Of a stretch of 64,000 nt of DNA, positions 47,842-57,480 are shown piece after piece (the first letter of the stretch is position 1; each line of letters begins with the position of its first letter). Source of the stretch: Alteromonas sp. KUL42 (lineage in GTDB: Bacteria > Pseudomonadota > Gammaproteobacteria > Enterobacterales > Alteromonadaceae); assembly GCF_006538325.1 (NCBI RefSeq), contig NZ_BJKK01000016.1, positions 22,048 to 86,047 on the forward strand. Direction: 5' to 3'. Below the pieces are notes generated by a model, which searched no databases, had not been told where the DNA came from, and worked only from the letters and a program-made list of their open reading frames with translations. Made by a program: the position numbers and the translations under genes.

Positions 47842-48799
47842 GGCTATTTCCCCCCACTTCAATGGAAGAGAGAAAGCTTTTAAGGTGGTCAATCGCCATA
47901 TTAAATAGCGTTTGACGTGCAGTATTGCCAATCCACGCATTGTGAGGTGTTATCAGCAAATTAGGTAAATTTGCGTTTAGTAAAATGTGGTCCTTGGGAG
48001 GTGGCTCAACGGTTAACACGTCAAGCCCTGCACCACCAATGCAATGCGTTTTAAGTGCTTCAAGTAATGCTGGTTCATCTACCAAGCCACCGCGTGCGGT
48101 ATTGATAAGAAAACTTGTAGGTTTCATCAGCGACAAGGTTTTTGCATTGATCATTTTTTCGTTGTCGCTGGTTAATGGACAATGCAAGCTAACCACATCA
48201 GCACTAGGTAGCAGTGATTCTAGGGAAGGACGCGCATCGCCTTCGTTGCCTGGACGCGCAGCAATAGTTACGCGCATGCCCATGGCTTTAAAGAGGGCTT
48301 CAACCCGCTTTCCTAGTGCACCATGCCCCACAATAACCGCATGTTTACCGGCAAGTTCAATAACAGGATGTTCAAGCAAGCAAAAGTGTGGTGATGCTGA
48401 CCATTTTCCCTTTGTTACATCTTGCTGATATTGCACAAAACGCGTTGCTAAATTCAGTAATAGCGTTAACGTGTGTTGCGCCACACTATCTGTGCCATAC
48501 CCTTCCACATTCTGCACGTGAATACCATTAGACGCACAAAACTGCAGATCGATATTGTTCATCCCCGTTGCGGTTACACCGATATACTTTAACTGAGGCG
48601 CACTTTTTAATACCTCCTCATCAAGTACAACTTTATTAACCAATACCGCATCAGCGTTAGCAATACGTTCGCCAATATCTTGTGCAAATGTGTGTTCGTG
48701 TATCACAACATCAGCATTTAATTGTTGTAGCACCGATGTATCTAGCGTCGCTAAGTCGAGTGTCTCAGCATCGAGGAAAACAACATGAGGTAACGTCAT
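47834..48799 (-). CDS. D-2-hydroxyacid dehydrogenase
   Basis: The 321-residue NAD(P)-dependent enzyme has the nucleotide motif VGHGALGKRVEALFKAMG (about 150-168) and the catalytic signatures of the family: the Arg in INTARGGLVDEPALLEAL, a Glu in LDVLTVEPP and the His in ITPHNAWIG. It reduces 2-oxo acids such as hydroxypyruvate or glyoxylate, or acts in the reverse direction. The ATG overlaps the thioesterase stop by 4 bp. Substrate not decidable. Confidence 0.9.
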   Translation of the reverse strand: MTLPHVVFLDAETLDLATLDTSVLQQLNADVVIHEHTFAQDIGERIANADAVLVNKVVLDEEVLKSAPQLKYIGVTATGMNNIDLQFCASNGIHVQNVEGYGTDSVAQHTLTLLLNLATRFVQYQQDVTKGKWSASPHFCLLEHPVIELAGKHAVIVGHGALGKRVEALFKAMGMRVTIAARPGNEGDARPSLESLLPSADVVSLHCPLTSDNEKMINAKTLSLMKPTSFLINTARGGLVDEPALLEALKTHCIGGAGLDVLTVEPPPKDHILLNANLPNLLITPHNAWIGNTARQTLFNMAIDHLKSFLSSIEVGGNSHE

Positions 48800-49233
48800 A
48801 GCACTTCACATATTGACGATAAAGCGGTCTTAATGGTCTCTGGAATTGGAATAGCTTTGTCTGTTTTTTTGTCTACGAAAACATGTACAAATTGACCATG
48901 AGCTACGCGGCGCTTATTTTCTCCGGCATATACAGACAAACCGTACGTCACCGAACTTCGCCCAATTTTGGCCACTCTCAACCCCACATATATGTCTTCC
49001 GGGTAGGCTGCGGGTGCAATGTATTGGCATTGGCTGCTTACAACATAGGCAACCGATTGACCATTGTGAATATCTAAGCCACCTTCTTCAATTAAGAAGC
49101 GATTCACTGCGGAATCAAAAAAACCGTAATACACAACGTTATTAATGTGCCCATAGGCGTCATTGTCTTGCCAACGTGTGGCAATTGTTACGGAGTAAGG
49201 GTAATCAGCTAAAGTTGGTGTGATATCTGTCAT
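48796..49233 (-). CDS. Hotdog-fold acyl-CoA thioesterase
   Basis: A 145-residue single hotdog domain of the 4-hydroxybenzoyl-CoA thioesterase type; the active-site stretch is WQDNDAYGHINNVVYYGFFDS with the catalytic Asp, and a long helix follows. It hydrolyses acyl-CoA or aryl-CoA esters. ATG 49233 is chosen because GAGG lies 7 bases ahead. It is the first gene of the thioesterase / dehydrogenase / EamA operon. Confidence 0.85.
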   Translation of the reverse strand: MTDITPTLADYPYSVTIATRWQDNDAYGHINNVVYYGFFDSAVNRFLIEEGGLDIHNGQSVAYVVSSQCQYIAPAAYPEDIYVGLRVAKIGRSSVTYGLSVYAGENKRRVAHGQFVHVFVDKKTDKAIPIPETIKTALSSICEVL

Positions 49234-49338
49234 ACGAATCCTCTTCAACGCCAAATTCAGCGTTAACCATAGATGAAAGCCAAGGGCGAAAGTTGATTTT
49301 GAATTTACTTATATTTATGGCGCGCTAGACATGGCTTA

Positions 49339-50436
49339 TTAATACAAAACCATATCGTCGCGATGCACTGCCACTTCAGCCGTTTCATAACCTAACACAC
49401 TGGCAATATCTTTCGACTTTATCCCTTTTATAAGCGTTAAGTCTTTTGCGTTATATAAGCAAAGCCCTTTAGCAATAACCTTGCCTTCGCACTCCACTTC
49501 AATGGCATCGCCTTGCTCAAAATTGCCAATAATATCAATGATCCCAGTAGGCAATAGTGACGCGCCCTTACGCACCAGCGCTTCTTTTGCGCCAGCATCA
49601 ACCACAATCTTTCCGGCGGTTTTCAGGGTGTGCGTAAGCCATAGTCGCCGCGCATTTGCTGGCGTACTACTTGGCGTAAATAAAGTACCCGGAACGTGAC
49701 CATCAATTAACGTATCGAAGGTTTCGCCTTTTCGCCCATTCACGATAAGCGTTTGAATGCCACTACTGGTACATTTATCAGCGGCTTCAATTTTAGTGCG
49801 CATGCCGCCGGTTCCCACCGACGTGCCCGCGCCACCGGCTAGGCCATAAATTGTGCTATCAATTTTACTCACATGCTCTATCAAGGTTGCATTGGGGTCT
49901 TTTCTAGGGTCTGCGGTATATAAGCCGTCAATGTCTGAGCAAATAATTAACGTATCAGCTTGGGCTACTAATGCGGTGTAAGCACCTAAATTATCGTTAT
50001 CGCCCACTTTTAACTCGTTCACTGCTACCGTGTCGTTTTCATTTACAATGGGCAAAGCATTGTGTTTTAGAATTTCACGTAGGGTGTTTTTAATATTGAC
50101 GTAGCGCGTACGGTCGCGCAGGTCGTCCGCAGTTAGCAAAACCTGCGCACAGGGAAAGTCAAAAAAACGCTGCCAATTGGCCATCATTAAATTCTGCCCA
50201 ATGGCCGCCATAGCCTGCTTTTCAGCAATAGATGCATTGTGGCGAATTTTTACTTTGCTGCGTCCTGCCGCCACACTGCCTGACGACACCAAGATAATCT
50301 CTTTGCCGGCTTCTCTACTAGCGGTGATAAATCGAGCCAGCGAAAGTAAGTACTTACCACTACACTCGTAACCCTCTGGTGCAATTAACGCACTACCAAC
50401 TTTGATGACAGCGCGCTGCCAAGTAAAACGATTCAT
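49339..50436 (-). CDS. proB: Glutamate 5-kinase
   Basis: The 365-residue protein has an amino-acid kinase domain (1-250: AVIKVGSALIAPEG, SSGSVAAGRSK, VNENDTVAVNELKVGDNDNLGA) and a C-terminal PUA domain (about 275-360). It phosphorylates glutamate, the first and proline-feedback-inhibited step of proline synthesis. The ATG at 50436 is chosen by family match; the frame runs 20 codons further but the extension is hydrophobic and unlike the family. proA, often the partner gene, is not adjacent. Confidence 0.95.
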   Translation of the reverse strand: MNRFTWQRAVIKVGSALIAPEGYECSGKYLLSLARFITASREAGKEIILVSSGSVAAGRSKVKIRHNASIAEKQAMAAIGQNLMMANWQRFFDFPCAQVLLTADDLRDRTRYVNIKNTLREILKHNALPIVNENDTVAVNELKVGDNDNLGAYTALVAQADTLIICSDIDGLYTADPRKDPNATLIEHVSKIDSTIYGLAGGAGTSVGTGGMRTKIEAADKCTSSGIQTLIVNGRKGETFDTLIDGHVPGTLFTPSSTPANARRLWLTHTLKTAGKIVVDAGAKEALVRKGASLLPTGIIDIIGNFEQGDAIEVECEGKVIAKGLCLYNAKDLTLIKGIKSKDIASVLGYETAEVAVHRDDMVLY

Positions 50437-50623
50437 AAGGGGGAAGAAAAAAATCAATAAGGAGGTTAAGAATACGACAGTTGGCGCTGGAAGCAAAACG
50501 TTCCTTTACACTAATTTGCGTTAAAAGCAGGTTAGATTACGGTCAAAAACTGGATTCATTTGATGAGCCTTATATACTAGAGTGTCCTAAAACAAGACTA
50601 ACCTAAAAGTTGCAAGGAAACTC

Positions 50624-53101
50624 ATGAGCACCGCAAAACGACATCTATTTTGGCTAGCGCCAGTGTTGTCTATGCTGATTTCTCTTCCAAGTGCTAACGC
50701 CGCTATTAAACAAACTAAAGGCGACTTCGAAGATAAATTCCGTCAGCTAGACGAAGTTCTACCTACTCCAAACGTATACCGCAATGCGGCGGGCGAACCC
50801 GGCCATCAGTACTGGCAACAAAAAGTCGATTACGACATTGATGTAAAACTTCTTGAAGGCAAGCGTCGTATTGAAGCCAGCGAAACCATTACCTACCACA
50901 ACAACTCACCAGACACGCTGAAGTACTTGTGGATCCAACTTGACCAAAACAAATTTCGCGACGATTCAATGTCAGCCCTTACCACCACATTCGGTGGAAT
51001 TGGTAATCGTGGACCAGCGACCAAAGCAGCTAGCGGCGACGCGCCAGCGAAACTCAGCATGGGTGCACTGCGCCGTCAGCAATTTGTTGATGACAACGAA
51101 CTGGGTTACACCATTTCCCGTGTTGAAGACAAAGCGGGTAATGACTTACGTCACACTGTTGTAGGCACCTTGATGCGTGTTGACCTTGCCAAGCCACTAA
51201 AATCTGGTAGCAAGGTGACTTTCGACATCGATTTTGCGTTTAATATTGTTGAAGAAGATGCGGTATCGGCGCGTGCGGGCTACGAGCACTTCCCTGATGA
51301 TGAGCGCGAAGGCGGCAATGATATCTTCCTTCTTGCTCAGTGGTTCCCACGTCTTGCTGCGTATACCGACTACGAAGCCTGGACCAATAAAGAGTTTCTT
51401 GGCCGTGGTGAGTTCACGTTGGAATTTGGTAACTACGAAGTAGATATTACTGTTCCAGCTGACCACATCGTATCGTCTACCGGTGAGCTACAAAACCCGA
51501 AAGACGTTCTGACAAAAACACAGCGCGACCGTTTGAAGCAAGCTGAAACTGCAGATCGCATTGTATTTATCGTTTCACCAGAAGAAGCGATTGAGAACGA
51601 AAAAGAAGGCACAAGCGAACTTAAAACATGGAAGTTTAAAGCTGATAACGTACGCGACTTCGCTTGGGCTTCTTCGCGTAAATTTGCGTGGGATGCACGC
51701 GGCTATCAACAAGGTGGTGATACTCAGCCACTGGTAATGGCCATGTCGTTCTACCCGAAAGAAGGTGGCGAGTTGTGGCAGAAGTACTCGACTGAGTCCA
51801 TTATCCACACTATGGATGTTTACAGCCGCTTTAGCTTCGATTACCCATACCCAGTAGCGCAGTCTGTAAACGGCCCTGTTGGCGGTATGGAATACCCCAT
51901 GATTACCTTTAATGGCCCGCGTACAGAACTTCGCGACGACGGTTCACGCACCTATTCATTGGCTGAAAAACGCTTCCTTATTGGTGTAGTTATTCACGAA
52001 GTAGGTCATATCTACTTCCCAATGACAGTTAACTCAGACGAACGTCAGTGGACGTGGATGGACGAAGGTCTAAACAGCTTCCTTGACGGTGTAGCTGGAC
52101 GTGAATGGGACCCAACAATTCCATGGGGTGTTGAGCCACGCGATGTTGTTGGTTACATGAAGTCACAAAGCCAAGTGCCTATTATGACGCAGTCTGATTC
52201 GGTACTTCACTTAGGTCCAAACGCTTATACCAAGCCAGCAGTAGCACTAAACATCTTGCGTGAGACCATCCTTGGCCGTGAATTGTTTGACTTTGCCTTT
52301 AAAGAATACGCACAGCGTTGGATGTTTAAACGCCCTACACCGTCTGACTTTTTCCGTACTATGGAAGAAGCATCGGGTGTTGACCTTGATTGGTTCTGGC
52401 GTGGTTGGTTCTACACCACAGATCACGTAGACATCAGCCTAGACAAAGTTTACAAGCTTCGCTTAGACACCGAAGATCCTGATATCGACTTCGCACGTGA
52501 GCGCGAAGCTGAAATGGAAAAGCCTAAGTCTTTAACTGACATTCGCAATAAAGAAGAAGGCAAGAAGCTGTGGGTTGACCGTTTTGAAGATATCCGTGAT
52601 TTCTATGACGAAAACGACCGCTACACAGTAACCAACAAAGATCGCAATAAGTACAAGAAGTTCCTAGATAAACTGGAGCCTTGGGAGCGTAAAGCGTTTG
52701 AGCGTGCGGTTAAAGAAGACAAGAACTACTACGTACTCGACTTTAGCAACAAGGGTGGTTTGGTAATGCCAATCATTCTAGAGCTAGCGTTTGCCGATGG
52801 CACTACAGAAGAGATGCGTATTCCAGCTGAAATTTGGCGCCGTACACCAAAAGCAGTTAGTAAGCTAATTGTTACGGATAAAGACAAAGAGCTGGTTAGT
52901 GTTACCGTAGATCCACACTGGGAAACGGCGGATGTTGACGTAGAAAATAACCACTATCCTCGTCAAATTATTCCTTCTCGTATTGAAGCGTATAAGAGCA
53001 AGCCACGTGATACCTATGAGTATCGCGACCTTATGCACGACTCAAAAACCGAGTTAGACACAGATAAAGAAGACAAAGAAGAGGGCAAAGATGACGAATA
53101 A
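50624..53101 (+). CDS. M1 family metallopeptidase, secreted
   Basis: The 825-residue protein has a signal peptide (VLSMLISLPSANA-AI) and an M1 peptidase core. The zinc site is H458-EVG-H462 with the third ligand E481, the exact HExxH-18-E spacing of the family. The exopeptidase motif is GGMEYPM in place of GAMEN. A long, charged C-terminal region ends in an acidic Glu/Asp/Lys-rich tail. It probably acts as an aminopeptidase in the periplasm or outside the cell. AAGGA precedes the ATG. The 3' end overlaps the next gene by 11 bp. Confidence 0.92.
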   Translation: MSTAKRHLFWLAPVLSMLISLPSANAAIKQTKGDFEDKFRQLDEVLPTPNVYRNAAGEPGHQYWQQKVDYDIDVKLLEGKRRIEASETITYHNNSPDTLKYLWIQLDQNKFRDDSMSALTTTFGGIGNRGPATKAASGDAPAKLSMGALRRQQFVDDNELGYTISRVEDKAGNDLRHTVVGTLMRVDLAKPLKSGSKVTFDIDFAFNIVEEDAVSARAGYEHFPDDEREGGNDIFLLAQWFPRLAAYTDYEAWTNKEFLGRGEFTLEFGNYEVDITVPADHIVSSTGELQNPKDVLTKTQRDRLKQAETADRIVFIVSPEEAIENEKEGTSELKTWKFKADNVRDFAWASSRKFAWDARGYQQGGDTQPLVMAMSFYPKEGGELWQKYSTESIIHTMDVYSRFSFDYPYPVAQSVNGPVGGMEYPMITFNGPRTELRDDGSRTYSLAEKRFLIGVVIHEVGHIYFPMTVNSDERQWTWMDEGLNSFLDGVAGREWDPTIPWGVEPRDVVGYMKSQSQVPIMTQSDSVLHLGPNAYTKPAVALNILRETILGRELFDFAFKEYAQRWMFKRPTPSDFFRTMEEASGVDLDWFWRGWFYTTDHVDISLDKVYKLRLDTEDPDIDFAREREAEMEKPKSLTDIRNKEEGKKLWVDRFEDIRDFYDENDRYTVTNKDRNKYKKFLDKLEPWERKAFERAVKEDKNYYVLDFSNKGGLVMPIILELAFADGTTEEMRIPAEIWRRTPKAVSKLIVTDKDKELVSVTVDPHWETADVDVENNHYPRQIIPSRIEAYKSKPRDTYEYRDLMHDSKTELDTDKEDKEEGKDDE

Positions 53102-53654
53102 GTTGTCTTTGCGAACTAAGCAGTGCAAAAGCGCACTGTTTAGTTCGGTATTCTTCGCACTAAGTCTACTTGCTGCAATGACCTTCAGCAGTCTTGCACA
53201 AGCACACCAAATAAAAGCGGCGATCACCACGGTATTTTTTAATCCACGGACAGAAAATATTGAAGTAATGCACCGCTTTAATTTGCATGACGCTGAGCAC
53301 GCGGTAAAAGCCTTGTTCGATAAGCACGCCGATATAATGGACGATGCTACCACTCAGCAAGCCTTTGCCGATTATGTCGCTGGCCACTTCACACTGCTTA
53401 ACAGTGAGGAAAAACCTCTTGAACTTGCCAAAGTAGGATACGAGGTTGAAGGTAAGCACTTTTGGGTTTACCAAGAGACAGCTGTACCACCTGCATTGGA
53501 AGGCTTAAAAATAAGACACGATGCATTACGTGACTTATGGCCCGCCCAAATCAATACCTTAAACATAGAAGGCAGAGGCGATATAAAAACCCTGACTTTT
53601 GCTGACAGTGTTACCTTGCTAGAAGTGAGCTTTAAAGGCGAACAAGACAAGTAA
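53091..53654 (+). CDS. DUF6702 family secreted protein
   Basis: The 187-residue protein has a signal peptide (SVFFALSLLAAMTFSSLAQA-HQ) followed by a small beta-rich domain beginning HQIKAAITTVFFNPRTENIEVMHRFNLHDAEHA. This pattern matches the uncharacterised DUF6702 family. It starts inside the end of the M1 peptidase gene (11 bp overlap), so the two are likely made together and may work together in the periplasm. No catalytic motif is seen. Confidence 0.7.
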   Translation: MTNKLSLRTKQCKSALFSSVFFALSLLAAMTFSSLAQAHQIKAAITTVFFNPRTENIEVMHRFNLHDAEHAVKALFDKHADIMDDATTQQAFADYVAGHFTLLNSEEKPLELAKVGYEVEGKHFWVYQETAVPPALEGLKIRHDALRDLWPAQINTLNIEGRGDIKTLTFADSVTLLEVSFKGEQDK

Positions 53655-53679
53655 ATTAGTGCATTGAATGACATACTCA

Positions 53680-53715
53680 AAGCCCGTTGATACACAATAT
53701 TGACGGGCTTTTTTG
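53680..53715 (+). terminator. Rho-independent terminator after the M1/DUF6702 pair
   Basis: AAGCCCGT (from 53680) pairs with ACGGGCTT (to 53710) around a 15-20 base loop and is followed by TTTTTTG. It lies 25 bp after the DUF6702 gene stop. Confidence 0.85.
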
Positions 53716-53812
53716 TATTCATCTGAGACCGAAGTCGTATAGTGTTTTAGCTGCGCATACACTAACGTTAACAAAATGTTACTAGTTTAAAAAGCGTACC
53801 AAAGGGTTTAGT

Positions 53813-54214
53813 ATGAGTAACGGTGCAGCAACAACACTACCTTCGATATCAAAGAAAATGCAAACCAGAAGCGACAGAAAACGCAAAGCAGCAAAAGCAC
53901 AACAATCACAAGGTTCGCACGAAGTGCAAGACGCACCAGTCGACGACACCACAAAACCTAATAGTGCCTTTGCAGATAAGAAAAATATCATGTGGGTGCT
54001 ATTGAGTGGAGCAATGGCACTGACGTTTGTTGTTATGCTTTTCCTACCGGATACCGGTATGGGCACAGGCTTACTATCAACCTATGCAGCCATGTTGTGG
54101 TGCGGTTTTTTTGGTGCGGCGCTGTGGCGTTACCGCAGTGGCAGCGGCTGGGCAGGTTTTGCCTATGGTAGTGTTATCGGTTTTGTTGTGCAGTTTGCCT
54201 CACAACTCATTTAA
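53813..54214 (+). CDS. Unknown membrane protein with basic N-terminal tail
   Basis: The 133-residue protein begins with about 55 polar residues, rich in Lys, Gln and Ala (RSDRKRKAAKAQQSQG), and then has two or three helices (about 60-80, 84-102, 110-130). No family is recognised. It stands alone between the terminator and the ABC1 kinase gene. Confidence 0.55.
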   Translation: MSNGAATTLPSISKKMQTRSDRKRKAAKAQQSQGSHEVQDAPVDDTTKPNSAFADKKNIMWVLLSGAMALTFVVMLFLPDTGMGTGLLSTYAAMLWCGFFGAALWRYRSGSGWAGFAYGSVIGFVVQFASQLI

Positions 54215-54358
54215 TTACATTCCCAACAATCTAATCTCTTTGTAAGGTATCAGCGTAACTACACTTTAACTATGCTGTAGTCTGAATGAGCACTACTTAA
54301 ACGTTCATACAATTAGGCTAACCTATCTTATCATCGCCATTTTGCGCAGAGAGATTTC

Positions 54359-55681
54359 ATGACAGACAAACCCCGTTCCAGCAAAGCGATACCCGCATCC
54401 AGACTTTCAAGATTGAGTAGACTTGGTAGCTTGGCCGGCAGGATAGCGGGGAATGTGGTCACACAAGGCGCAGGACAACTGCTTAAGGGCGAAAAGCCTG
54501 TGTTGTCGTCGTTGTTACTTACTCCTAGTAATATCAGTAATATTGCCGATCAACTGGCAACCATGCGTGGTGCAGCAATGAAGTTGGGGCAGCTGATATC
54601 CATGGATACGGGTGAGTTTTTACCTCCCGAACTCGCGGCTATTTTGGGTCGATTGCGAGAGGATGCCGACCCCATGCCCAAAGCACAACTGATTGAAGTA
54701 CTAAGCCAGTCTTGGGGAACAACATGGCAGGATGATTTGCTGTATTTTTCTTTTGCCCCTATTGCAGCGGCCTCAATAGGCCAAGTACATAAGGTTATTA
54801 CCATGGATGGAAAAATGCTTGCGGTGAAGGTGCAATACCCTGGTGTCAGGAAAAGCATTAATAGCGATGTAGATAACGTAGCGACACTTATAAAATTAAC
54901 GGGCTTAATTCCGAAGTCTCTCGACATTGCACCACTACTTGAAGAAGCAAAACAACAGCTGCATCAAGAAGCCGACTATGAGCGAGAAGCCGATATGCAA
55001 CAGCGATATTACAATTATCTAGCTGATCATGACGACTTCGTTGTACCTAGCCCTTACTCGGCACTGACAACCACTAACGTGCTAGCAATGGATTTCATTG
55101 ACGCGTCGAACATTGATACGCTATGTGACGCCCCTAAAGCTATTAGAGACAAACTAATGACTTCGTTAATGGCACTTTTCTTTAACGAAGTATTTCAATT
55201 CCGCCTACTTCAAAGCGACCCCAACTTAGCGAACTACAAATACAACGCAGATACACAGAAAGTGGCATTGTTAGATTTTGGCGCTACACGAGAAATTCCC
55301 AAAGACATATCTACGCACTATCGCGAGCTGCTAAATAGTGCAGCGGCAAACAGCATTGAAGATATGCGACAAGCCGCCTTCAATATTGGCTTGATAACAT
55401 CAAATCATACGCAGCAACAAATTGATGCCGTACTTTCAATTGGCATGGAAGCGTGTGAAGCAATACGCAGTGATGTACCGTATGATTTTGGCGAAAGCGA
55501 CCTTATTATGCGCCTTCACGACAAAGGGATGACGCTAACAACAGAGCTTGATTTTTGGCATACGCCACCTGCAGATGCACTGTTTATTCACCGTAAACTT
55601 GGTGGTTTATTCTTATTAGCCAAGCGCCTTAAGGCATGTGTAGATATGCGACGTGCCGCCGCTCCTTGGCTTAAGTTGTAG
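54359..55681 (+). CDS. ABC1/UbiB family atypical kinase (COQ8/ADCK3-like)
   Basis: The 440-residue protein has the family marker KxGQ (K75-L-G-Q78 in GAAMKLGQLI), an alanine-rich nucleotide loop (IAAASIGQVHK), the VAIK-like lysine in MLAVKVQYPGV, and the metal motif LLDFGATREI. The catalytic loop reads LQSDPNLANYKYN, as in the ADCK3/COQ8 branch (QTDPNxxNF), unlike the HADPHPGN of UbiB. It lacks UbiB's C-terminal membrane helices. These proteins act as ATPases or kinases that support ubiquinone or lipid metabolism. Exact role here unknown. Confidence 0.85.
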   Translation: MTDKPRSSKAIPASRLSRLSRLGSLAGRIAGNVVTQGAGQLLKGEKPVLSSLLLTPSNISNIADQLATMRGAAMKLGQLISMDTGEFLPPELAAILGRLREDADPMPKAQLIEVLSQSWGTTWQDDLLYFSFAPIAAASIGQVHKVITMDGKMLAVKVQYPGVRKSINSDVDNVATLIKLTGLIPKSLDIAPLLEEAKQQLHQEADYEREADMQQRYYNYLADHDDFVVPSPYSALTTTNVLAMDFIDASNIDTLCDAPKAIRDKLMTSLMALFFNEVFQFRLLQSDPNLANYKYNADTQKVALLDFGATREIPKDISTHYRELLNSAAANSIEDMRQAAFNIGLITSNHTQQQIDAVLSIGMEACEAIRSDVPYDFGESDLIMRLHDKGMTLTTELDFWHTPPADALFIHRKLGGLFLLAKRLKACVDMRRAAAPWLKL

Positions 55682-55693
55682 GAGTTAGATGAC

Positions 55694-55770
55694 TAGGGGC
55701 TTGAGTTTTAGGGACTAGACCGTTTAGGAGCTTGATATCCAGGGAGCTTAACGTTTAAAAGGCTAGAAGC
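55694..55770. repeat. Short degenerate repeat after the ABC1 kinase gene
   Basis: Three related units, TAGGGGCTTGA (55694), TAGGAGCTTGA (55725) and CAGGGAGCTTAA (55740), mixed with GACTAG/GGCTAG words, fill the non-coding gap. The similarity may be chance or the remains of a slipped repeat. Confidence 0.4.
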
Positions 55771-55799
55771 GTATGCGCCTAACCTCATTAAAATAAATA

Positions 55800-56108
55800 T
55801 CAGTAGGGAAGTGCCATACTAAATGGCAAGGCCATTTGTTCTGCACTTTTAGGTGGGTTTCCAATCATTTCATCATATGGCGTGTCGTGCTTCATCACCG
55901 CTTTTTCAACAGTGCAATGAGCAAACGCTTCTCGAATATGGCCTGCACTAAAAAACCGCATTGGTTTGTCTTTATCGTCGTAAAGCATGCCGCTTTTATC
56001 GCCAATAGATAGGAAAACAAGATAAACGTTCATTTCATACGACTGTACTTCTAAATAGTCAATCGCCGTTGTAGTGTCTTCAATATCGCGGAAGTAAAAC
56101 TTGTGCAT
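55800..56108 (-). CDS. Conserved hypothetical protein, possibly DUF6482
   Basis: Starting at ATG 56108 (GAGG 7 bases ahead) gives 102 residues. It begins MHKFYFRDIEDTTTAIDYLEVQSYEMNVYLVF and has a mixed alpha/beta composition with no membrane segment. It looks like small DUF6482-type proteins of marine Gammaproteobacteria, which have no known function; this assignment is from memory and is weak. It lies downstream of the fatty acid hydroxylase gene on the same strand. Confidence 0.55.
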   Translation of the reverse strand: MHKFYFRDIEDTTTAIDYLEVQSYEMNVYLVFLSIGDKSGMLYDDKDKPMRFFSAGHIREAFAHCTVEKAVMKHDTPYDEMIGNPPKSAEQMALPFSMALPY

Positions 56109-56154
56109 ACAGGCCTCGTACAAAACCAATTAGTCAGATTGTTCAGTTTGTACG

Positions 56155-57480
56155 CTATGCAAGATTATCAGGTTCAGTGGGTAATACGCCTTTTTCAGCA
56201 AGTGAATGAGATTTAAGATTCGAATTTTGAACTGATGAGTTTTGACTTAAGTTTCGGTCGGATTTTCCACTTGCAAGTGGCAGCTTATTAGCGTGTTTAA
56301 TCGCAATTAAAAGCAAACCTAAGCTCAGTAAACAACTTGCTGTAAATATCATGGAAGGCAGTTCCAAACTTGTACTTAGCCATAGTAGTGAAAATAAGAA
56401 TAGGCGAGGCACTTCCAGTTTAAGCGCAGTGGTAGATTGAGAAAGAATAAACCCATTTTGCACACTCATAACCACAACAGTAATCACGGCAATAATTTGC
56501 TGGGTAGCCGATAGCGTGGCTATATTGAGTAGCAGATACAGCGTAACGCCCAGCATGATAATATGTTGCGCTAGGCTGTATTGGGTAACCCACTTATTAA
56601 GCGTTGGGTTGTACTTTACAAATTCTTTAAGCGGTTTCTTTTCTTGTGGGAAGCGCTTTGCGACGTCTTCAGGGCGCCATCCTGTACGACCAAACCACAC
56701 GCGAAATTTGTCTTTCCACGAATGAGTGTAATAACTGTCTTTGGCTAGTTGACGATAAATTTGTAAATTCGCCCAAATAGGATTAAAACTTTTCAGCGCG
56801 CCGCGAATACCATAAACCGGAGGCTCTTCGTCTAATTCGGGAATAAACGTACCAAACAAACGGTCCCAAAGAATAAACACACCACCGTAGTTTTTATCGA
56901 TATACACCCTGTTTTGCGCGTGATGCACGCGATGATTAGACGGCGTGACAAAAACGTATTCCATCCATCCTAATGTACCAATGTGCTGAGTATGCACCCA
57001 AAATTGATACACTAAGTTAAGCGCGCCCACTGTGATGATCATTTCAGGTGGAAAGCCCACAAAGGCAAGGGGAAGATAAAAAATCCAACTGAACAAGGCC
57101 CCACTGGTTTGTCGTAGTGCCGTTGTCAGGTTGTAATCTTCACTTGAATGGTGAACCACATGCGCTGCCCATAACACGCTCATCTCGTGACCCATTCTAT
57201 GATTCCAGTAATAAAAGAAGTCGTAGGCGATAAAAGCGAAAACCCAAACCCACCAAGACTCGCTAAGTGTAAACAAAGCTAAAGCATCGAACACCACAAT
57301 ATACACAGTAAACGGAATGAGCTGGTGCCCAATAGCAACCACCCGCGACAATACCCCAGCACTTAAGCTAGTAATGGCGTCGTTTGTTCGGTAATACCCT
57401 GTCTTTCTTTTGTAATCGACAACAAGCTCGATGCCGATAAGCAGGAAGAACAGTGGAATAGCAAATAGGATCACGGTCAT
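56155..57480 (-). CDS. Sterol desaturase / fatty acid hydroxylase family protein
   Basis: The 441-residue membrane protein shows the di-iron histidine boxes of the family: NHRMGHE, HVVHHSSE and HRVHHAQN, set among about eight helices. The enzyme hydroxylates or desaturates a lipid chain using O2. A C-terminal soluble tail of about 40 residues is extra. Start ATG 57480; a GTG two codons earlier is possible. Substrate unknown; bacterial members act on fatty acids, carotenoids or ether lipids. Confidence 0.85.
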   Translation of the reverse strand: MTVILFAIPLFFLLIGIELVVDYKRKTGYYRTNDAITSLSAGVLSRVVAIGHQLIPFTVYIVVFDALALFTLSESWWVWVFAFIAYDFFYYWNHRMGHEMSVLWAAHVVHHSSEDYNLTTALRQTSGALFSWIFYLPLAFVGFPPEMIITVGALNLVYQFWVHTQHIGTLGWMEYVFVTPSNHRVHHAQNRVYIDKNYGGVFILWDRLFGTFIPELDEEPPVYGIRGALKSFNPIWANLQIYRQLAKDSYYTHSWKDKFRVWFGRTGWRPEDVAKRFPQEKKPLKEFVKYNPTLNKWVTQYSLAQHIIMLGVTLYLLLNIATLSATQQIIAVITVVVMSVQNGFILSQSTTALKLEVPRLFLFSLLWLSTSLELPSMIFTASCLLSLGLLLIAIKHANKLPLASGKSDRNLSQNSSVQNSNLKSHSLAEKGVLPTEPDNLA

